DNA of 64,000 bases from Rosa chinensis (lineage: Eukaryota > Streptophyta > Magnoliopsida > Rosales > Rosaceae), in contig NC_037094.1 in assembly GCF_002994745.2 (NCBI RefSeq), positions 16,950,001 to 17,014,000 of the forward strand, read 5' to 3'. The stretch's first letter is position 1. Each line of letters begins with the position of its first letter. Both the position numbers and the translations under genes were made by a program. Below, in pieces: positions 58,044 to 64,000 of the stretch. The notes under the pieces were generated by a model. That model saw only the letters and a list, made by a program, of their open reading frames with translations. It did no database searches and was not told where the DNA came from.

Positions 58044-58528
58044 GGACTAAATACTGTTTAGTTCTTGAGCTTTTGATCATAAAACACTTCAGTCCCTGAC
58101 CTTCCAATTTCACATGTTTAGTCCCTGTACTTCAAAATTTCAGACCAATAGGTCCTTGCCGACTAAAAGTCGCGGCGAAATATCTATTATGCCCTCAGTT
58201 CTTTTTTTAAATAAATTTATTCCTTTATCTTTTTTTATTTTTTCTTTTTTCTTTTTTTTATTCTTTTTTTTCAAACATAAAGAAAGAAAGGGAAAAAAAA
58301 ACATAAAGAAAGAAAGGTAAAAAAAATTCCTTTTCCAAACAAAATTTAAAAAATTAATTAATTAAAAAAAAAACTGAGGGTATAATAGACATTTCACCGC
58401 GATTTTTAAACGGCAATGACCTATTGGTCTGAAATTTTGAAGTATAGGGACTAAACGTGTGAAATTAGAAGATCAGAGACTGAAATGTTTTATGGTCAAA
58501 AGCTCAAGGACTAAACAGTATTTAATCC
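58044..58528. mobile_element. Foldback MULE/MITE, 485 bp
   Basis: A perfect 9-bp target duplication TATTTTTAT lies at 58035-58043 and 58529-58537. The inverted arms of about 150 bp start GGA(C/T)TAAATACTGTTTAG. The same terminal word occurs in Pack-MULE-2 (10203-11451), but here there is no cargo, only A/T-rich sequence between the arms. Confidence 0.92.
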
Positions 58529-59318
58529 TATTTTTATCTACCAACGTGGGTACTACCACAACTTCTTGATCTGTCTGGAAAGAAGGCAACATGAAGGTAT
58601 TGATAGGAGCATTTTAATGCGACGTTTTAACTGCTTTTCCCTACATTTTTCTGCGCCATTTCCTTAGAAAATCCCTGTTTTGGAAAGTTTCCATTCTTCG
58701 ATTGGGAAAGTTCCTATTTGTAGAAAGTTTCTATTTTGTAGTTTCTATTTTTCATTTTTAGAAAGTTTCCATTTTCAGTTTAGGAAAGTTTCTATTTTTC
58801 TTATTAGTTTCTATTTTCAGGACCTCCGAGCAAAAAAGTGGAAATGAACTCATAAATGGAAAGAGGAGCTTGCGAACACCAAGGGGAGCAAAGATGAAGG
58901 TACATTGGAGTAGATGAAGGTGAAATGTACTAAAAGATCAATTTTACACATATTCCTACTCCGAGGAGAAACCAAGCCAAGCAAAGAAGAATGAGCGGCC
59001 GCCTGATCAAATGAACTTCAAATGAGCTGAAACCTTCCAGATCCATTCTAGACACCCAAAGGAACATTTCATATGAAGAGTGCAAGATCCAGATAGAAGT
59101 GGAAGGCCTTCAAACAATCAGTCCAATTTTCTGCAGAAGCAAAACTGGAAAACTGGACCTGTAAGAGGTCCAGCAGCATTTCCGGCCCAACCACATGACA
59201 ATAAATTCTGAAATTTTACCACAGTAATCTACACTCATGGTGGATAATTTCATATGAAGAAGTCGAAGGCTAAATCTGACTTCTTAGTGGAGATAAAAAT
59301 TAAAGGAATAAAGGAGCA

Positions 59319-59440
59319 GAAAGTGCTCTCACCTAACAAATCCACCAAGTGTTTAAGTGCTCTCACCTAACAAATCCACCAAGTGTTTAAGTGCTCTCAC
59401 CTAAAAAATCCACCAAGTGTTTAAGTGCTCAAACCTAACC
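59319..59440 (+). repeat. 34-bp tandem repeat in the left palindrome arm
   Basis: Units of GTGCTCTCACCTAACAAATC-CACCAAGTGTTTAA are repeated three times, plus a partial fourth. They are mirrored at about 61194-61315 in the right arm. Confidence 0.9.
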
Positions 59441-61193
59441 CATTATGATTTGTTTAAAGGCCAAATAGTGTTGCTTGGAAGCCTATAAATAGAGGCAAAA
59501 ACAAAGACACATACATTCCTTCATCTATTCCATCTTCTTTATCTCTCCATTTCCTCTCCATATTTCTTTTTCATTCTCTAGATTTCTTGTTCTTCATTTT
59601 CAAGCCAAGAGAAAGAGAAGCCATGCAATACATCAATTTCCTAACCGCCATCCACCCTTGTGTCGTCCCTAGAAGATTGCTTGCTTTCAAGGATCTTCAA
59701 GTTCTTCGTCTCAAGGCTTTATCATTCATCTTTCAAGGTGTATTATGTCATTTCTCTTGTTTTCTTTGTTTGATTTTGTAAGACTATGAATTCTAGTTAA
59801 CAAATAATGTTAAGGGCAAAGTTTAAAGCTCGTTTATATGTTTTGAAATAAAGTTGTAATTTCTTTGTGTTGATTTCTATGTTGCTTATGTGAGATTGCT
59901 TAATTGATTTTGGTTTATAGAAAACTTTTATATGTATGTGTTCTTTGGTGGCCAACTTGGGATATATGCATGTAATTGGTGCTAGAATTAGGTAAACAAT
60001 TCACCTAATAGTTTTGTGAACCTATTTCATAAGTAGTAAAGGCTTTGGACAAAAGTCGAAATCAATTAAGGAGGATTGCAAATAGATGAACTTTTTCATA
60101 TTAGGTTGTGCATTTTGGTTGACATCCTTTCTTTATTCTTCATGCATTGAATGTGTTCTTGATGAGCTAGCTTTCTAGACTATGATTGCATGTTCAATAG
60201 GATTGATTTAGGTGCCTTCACTTAGATCAATTATTCAAGAAAAGTAAAATATGGGAAATCGTTTGCTTATTAACGTTTCACATGGTCAACTTATTTCTCA
60301 TGTCTCAGCATATAGTTGATTATCTAATGTCATGAGAAATAAGTTGACCATGTGAAACGTTAATAAGCAAACGATTTCCCATATTTTACTTTTCTTGAAT
60401 AATTGATCTAAGTGAAGGCACCTAAATCAATCCTATTGAACATGCAATCATAGTCTAGAAAGCTAGCTAATCAAGAACACATTCAATGCATGAAGAACAA
60501 AGAAAGGATGTCAACCAAAGTGCACAACCTAGTATGAAAAAGTTCATCTATTTGCAATCCTCCTTAATTGATTTTGACTTTTGTCCAAAGCCTTTACTAC
60601 TTATGAAATAGGTTCACAAAACTATTAGGTGAATTGTTTACCTAATTCTAGTACCAATTACATGCATATATCCCAAGTTGGCCACCAAAGAACACATACA
60701 TATAAAAGTTTTCTATAAACCAAAATCAATTAAGCAATTTCACATAAGCAACATAGAAATCAACACAAAGAAATTACAACTTTATTTCAAAACATATAAA
60801 TGGGCTTTAAACTTTGCCCTTAACATTATTTGTTAACTAGAATTCATAGTCTTACAAAATCAAACAAAGAAAACAAGAGAAATGATATAATACACCTTGA
60901 AAGATGAATGATAAAGCCTTGAGACGAAGAACTTGAAGATCCTTGAAAGCAAGCAATCTTCTAGGGACGACACAAGGGTGGATGGCGGTTAGGAAATTGA
61001 TGTATTGCATGGCTTCTCTTTCTCTTGGCTTGAAAATGAAGAACAAGAAATCTAGAGAATGAAAAAGAAATATGGAGAGGAAATGGAGAGATAAAGAAGA
61101 TGGAATAGATGAAGGAATGTATGTGTCTTTGTTTTTGCCTCTATTTATAGGCTTCCAAGCAACACTATTTGGCCTTTAAACAAATCATAATGG

Positions 61194-61315
61194 GTTAGGT
61201 TTGAGCACTTAAACACTTAGTGGATTTTTTAGGTGAGAGCACTTAAACACTTGGTGGATTTGTTAGGTGAGAGCACTTAAACACTTGGTGGATTTGTTAG
61301 GTGAGAGCACTTTCT
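61194..61315 (-). repeat. 34-bp tandem repeat in the right palindrome arm
   Basis: The inverted counterpart of 59319-59440, with one or two base changes. Confidence 0.9.
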
Positions 61316-62043
61316 GCTCCTTTATTCCTTTAATTTTTATCTCCACTAAGAAGTCAGATTTAGCCTTCGACTTCTTCATATGAAATTATCCACCATGAGT
61401 GTAGATTACTGTGGTAAAATTTCAGAATTTATTGCCATGTGGTTGGGCCGGAAATGCTGCTGGACCTCTTACAGGTCCAGTTTTCCAGTTTTGCTTCTGC
61501 AGAAAATTGGACTGATTGTTTGAAGGTCTTCCACTTCTATCTGGATCTTGCACTCTTCATATGAAATGTTCCTTTGGGTGTCTAGAATGGATCTGGAAGG
61601 TTTCAGCTCATTTGAAGTTCATTTGATCAGGCGGCCGCTCATTCTTCTTTGCTTGGCTTGGTTTCTCCTCGGAGTAGGAATATGTGTAAAATTGATCTTT
61701 TAGTACATTTCACCTTCATCTACTCCAATGTACCTTCATCTTTGCTCCCCTTGGTGTTCGCAAGCTCCTCTTTCCATTTATGAGTTCATTTCCACTTTTT
61801 TGCTCGGAGGTCCTGAAAATAGAAACTAATAAGAAAAATAGAAACTTTCCTAAACTGAAAATGGAAACTTTCTAAAAATGAAAAATAGAAACTACAAAAT
61901 AGAAACTTTCTACAAATAGGAACTTTCCCAATCGAAGAATGGAAACTTTCCAAAACAGGGATTTTCTAAGGAAATGGCGCAGAAAAATGTAGGGAAAAGC
62001 AGTTAAAACGTCGCATTAAAATGCTCCTATCAGGTATGTAATG

Positions 62044-63544
62044 TGATGTGCTCATATTATCCTATATTTCTATGCCTCTTAATCTTGGTATTTATGTTTG
62101 GTTCTCCTTATTTATAATTCATTTACATCTTTTAGTGTTTTCATAGGTTTGTTTCATAGAAAGAAGAAAAGAAGCTAGAATGAGCTAAGTAGAATTGAAA
62201 GGCGATTGCAATACCACGTTCCAGAATCTGTCTGTGCAGAATATCCAACTTCACCTAATTACAGGGAAATTCTCGGATAGAATCAGACGATATTGGAAAG
62301 CTACGGATGTCTACTTTCTGTATAATTTTACGAATCTCAATTTCGATACTTCTGGAGAAAGATATGATTATTTGAGTGAAGATAGGTTAGACAGGAAATC
62401 TGCTTGAGAATTTACAACCATTCGTAGAGAACTCAAGTTCCGTGGCGCAAGATCATCAATCCTAATGTTTCAAGGAAGTTAATTCAAATGAGGATTCAAA
62501 GAGCACATGTATTCCTAATTCTACAAGAGATATTTCAATGTTTTCCCATTCCAAATGAAGAAAGGAATCTAAACCCAAGTTTTACAAGGAAACATGAAGC
62601 CAAAGATGAGCAGAAATCTTCTAGCACTAATTTTACATGAGAAGGGAGAGTCTCGGGAGCACAATGTAGACGCCTAAGGAGCAGAGACGACTCATCCATC
62701 TTCCCTTCTTTTTTCCTTCCATTCTTTTTATGTTCTTTCTATGTTTTATTAAGTTATCTTTTGCTAAACCTTTTTCCAGGGTTAGGATGATGCCCTATCA
62801 TGATTGTTTATGTACTTTGATATTATATTGATGGATTTATAGTTTCTTTATGATGAATTCTTAGTCACCATTTGAATTGATGCTTTATGTTTAAGTTATT
62901 TGATTGATCACCTTAGGGCTTTGCATCTAGTAATTAGAAGATGAATTTGAGGCGTACCTGCAATATAATTCAAATTAGGTTCTTGTGATTAAGAGTTGTG
63001 AATTACATTATTATCGGACCTGAAGTAATGGTTTGCATGATTCTCTTGTTTTCTAGAACGTAATGAGTCATATGTGTTAAATTTATGGCGTACCTGGATA
63101 AACTGCATGTTAGGATATATGACATTTGCCGTACCTAGAGAGAATCATACACTTAAGAAAACTATGGTCTAAGTGTTGTACCTAGACTTAGATACGGGAA
63201 TTGTCATCAAAAGAAACAAAAGAATCTGTTAATTGCATCGAAACATAAATAAGATTGTTAGTGGTTGATTCCGAAACCCTAGGTTTTATCATCTTTGCTT
63301 TTCAACTTATAAACTTTATTTTGTTTGTTTGTTTGTTTCACATTAGTTCTTTATTCAAAAAATCTAAAAACAATACTTTCTTAATTTATCTTAATTATTG
63401 ATTGTGTTTTTGTGATTTTGTCTTTCGATTAATCGAGTTAGGGTTTAAATTAATTATTAATCCTCAGTTGGAACGACCTCGTACTTGCACACTATACTAA
63501 CGACGATTTGTGCGTTTGCGAGTTTTAATTAAAATTTCACAACA
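62044..63544 (+). mobile_element. Solo LTR, probably Ty3/Gypsy (LTR family B)
   Basis: It starts TGATGTG and ends CACAACA (near-perfect inverted ends). A perfect 5-bp target duplication TAATG lies at 62039-62043 and 63545-63549. It is 1501 bp with no internal region. Repeated GGCGTACCT/GCCGTACCT/TTGTACCTAGA words at about 62950-63190 lie in the LTR. The 70-codon frame at 62195 has no recognised match. The LTR lies in LINE-like copy b, whose sequence resumes beyond it. Confidence 0.88.
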
Positions 63545-63675
63545 TAATGGCCACTTTGGCTTGTGATGAATGAAATTGAAATTCATTTTGGAATTGATCA
63601 AAAAAGACAAGAGGGTGTAACAATAGTTTAATAAATATGCATCTTCACTTAAATATTATGATACATGTAATGTAG

Positions 63676-64000
63676 TTTTTTTTTTTTAATCAAGCCCATG
63701 GGGCGAAATAATATATTCATCACAAGTCAGAATAAGCCGTTACATACTATTCTGCTGTCATTTATAAACAGACAAGAAGATAGTGGTAATACCCACAGTG
63801 GTACATAGAGATAGACCTACTCATTATACATTTAAAAACGTAGAGGTAGCGGGGATCTTCCATTAGTACTACGCTGGAGGCGCTAGAGATCTAGGTTTCT
63901 AATACAAGAAAAATTATTCAGACAGAAAGGCTAAAAACATAGGGATGGGCCAATGACCTAAACCCTAGCCCAAATTAAGAGCCAATGGACTAGGGCAGAA
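63676..64000 (-). mobile_element. LINE-like retroposon (copy c), minus strand, cut by the window end
   Basis: It begins with a T-run (the A-tail on the minus strand), then AGAATAAGCCGTTACATACTATTC and GTACTACGCTGGAGGCGCTAG, matching copy a (27050-27230) in the same orientation. It runs off the window, so its 5' end and target duplication are not visible. Confidence 0.75.

Larger units (their letters stand above)
58601..62032. mobile_element. 3432-bp palindromic LTR-derived insertion
   Basis: The left arm 58601-60303 and right arm 60332-62032 are inverted copies, roughly 99% alike, around a 28-base spacer (60304-60331). Both outer ends are the TGATAGGAGCATTTTAATGC start of LTR family A, so the unit begins TG and ends CA. 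It has a perfect 5-bp target duplication GGTAT (58596-58600 and 62033-62037), as left by a retroviral-type integrase. Each arm matches the first 1.7 kb of the solo LTR at 8667. At least a dozen mismatches separate the arms. No coding region is present; the matching 64-codon frames at 59587 and 61046 are arm symmetry. Confidence 0.93.
57720..63605 (+). mobile_element. LINE-like retroposon (copy b), interrupted by three later insertions
   Basis: 57720-58043 matches the reverse complement of copy a (27007-27935), through CCTCTAGAGTAGTACCAAAG. The copy continues at 58529-58600 (GGGTACTACCAC), at 62033-62043 (GGTATGTAATG) and at 63545-63605 (GGCTTGTGATGAATGA), ending in a short A-run. The gaps are the MULE at 58044, the palindrome at 58601 and the solo LTR at 62044. 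The order of the pieces agrees with copies a and c. Confidence 0.68.

Noticed and set aside
58114..58320. 68-codon Phe/Lys-rich frame
   Set aside because: It lies entirely inside the T/A-rich foldback MULE.
59319..59440. A CRISPR-like array
   Set aside because: The units are directly adjacent with no unique spacers. It is a minisatellite inside an LTR in a plant genome.
59587..61046. A conserved 64-codon gene pair in inverted orientation
   Set aside because: The frames are mirror copies produced by the palindrome arms, so their similarity is not evidence of selection.
58601..62032. Palindrome as a plain assembly artefact
   Set aside because: The arms differ at a dozen or more sites, the spacer is asymmetric, and a 5-bp target duplication flanks the whole unit. 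A fold-back artefact would give identical arms and no duplication. Long reads should still confirm it.

Overview
This is a window of a dicot plant nuclear genome. Spliced GT-AG genes, Copia LTR retrotransposons, MULEs, hAT elements and tRNA-derived SINEs all point that way. The repeat families look Rosaceae-like to me, but that is an impression and was not tested. Three genes look intact: a two-exon class B heat-shock factor (HSFB2b type, 14542-15674, +), a single-exon C2-domain protein (43023-43673, +), and a 26-exon MUN/DUF810 protein of the PATROL1/unc-13-homolog family (45373-56911, -, 1126 codons). I rebuilt the last one exon by exon with GT-AG borders throughout. Three decayed F-box/DUF295 copies (17.8, 24.2 and 28.3 kb) are remnants of a local F-box cluster cut up by transposons.

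Layout: 670-7542 is an old Copia element with TSD ATATC. 8281-12603 is a three-layer nest: a MULE carrying an ALP1/HARBI1-like nuclease fragment, split by a solo LTR, which is itself split by a second MULE carrying a different ALP1/HARBI1-like fragment. 13.7-15.7 kb is the HSF gene with two perfect heat-shock elements upstream. 18669-24125 is a Copia element with a nested hAT. 24-31 kb holds the F-box relics, a LINE-like retroposon, two SINEs and an LTR with its PBS. 31017-33261 holds two more MULE-type elements. 33467-40633 is a young Copia element (LTRs differ at about 4 of 520 positions) whose 5' LTR seems to supply a start codon and splice donor for gag. 43-57 kb is the gene-bearing part. 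57.7-63.6 kb is a LINE-like retroposon interrupted three times: by a 485-bp foldback MULE, a 3432-bp palindrome and a 1501-bp solo LTR.

The most unusual object is that palindrome (58601-62032). It is made of two inverted copies of the first 1.7 kb of the LTR family seen at 8667-11996. It begins TG, ends CA and has a 5-bp target duplication, so a product with two U3 ends appears to have been integrated. The second is the nest of two unrelated MULEs that each picked up a domesticated-Harbinger-type gene fragment.

All calls come from reading the sequence by eye. Element borders rest on target-site duplications that I matched base by base. Family and lineage names come from recognised motifs and no database search was made.
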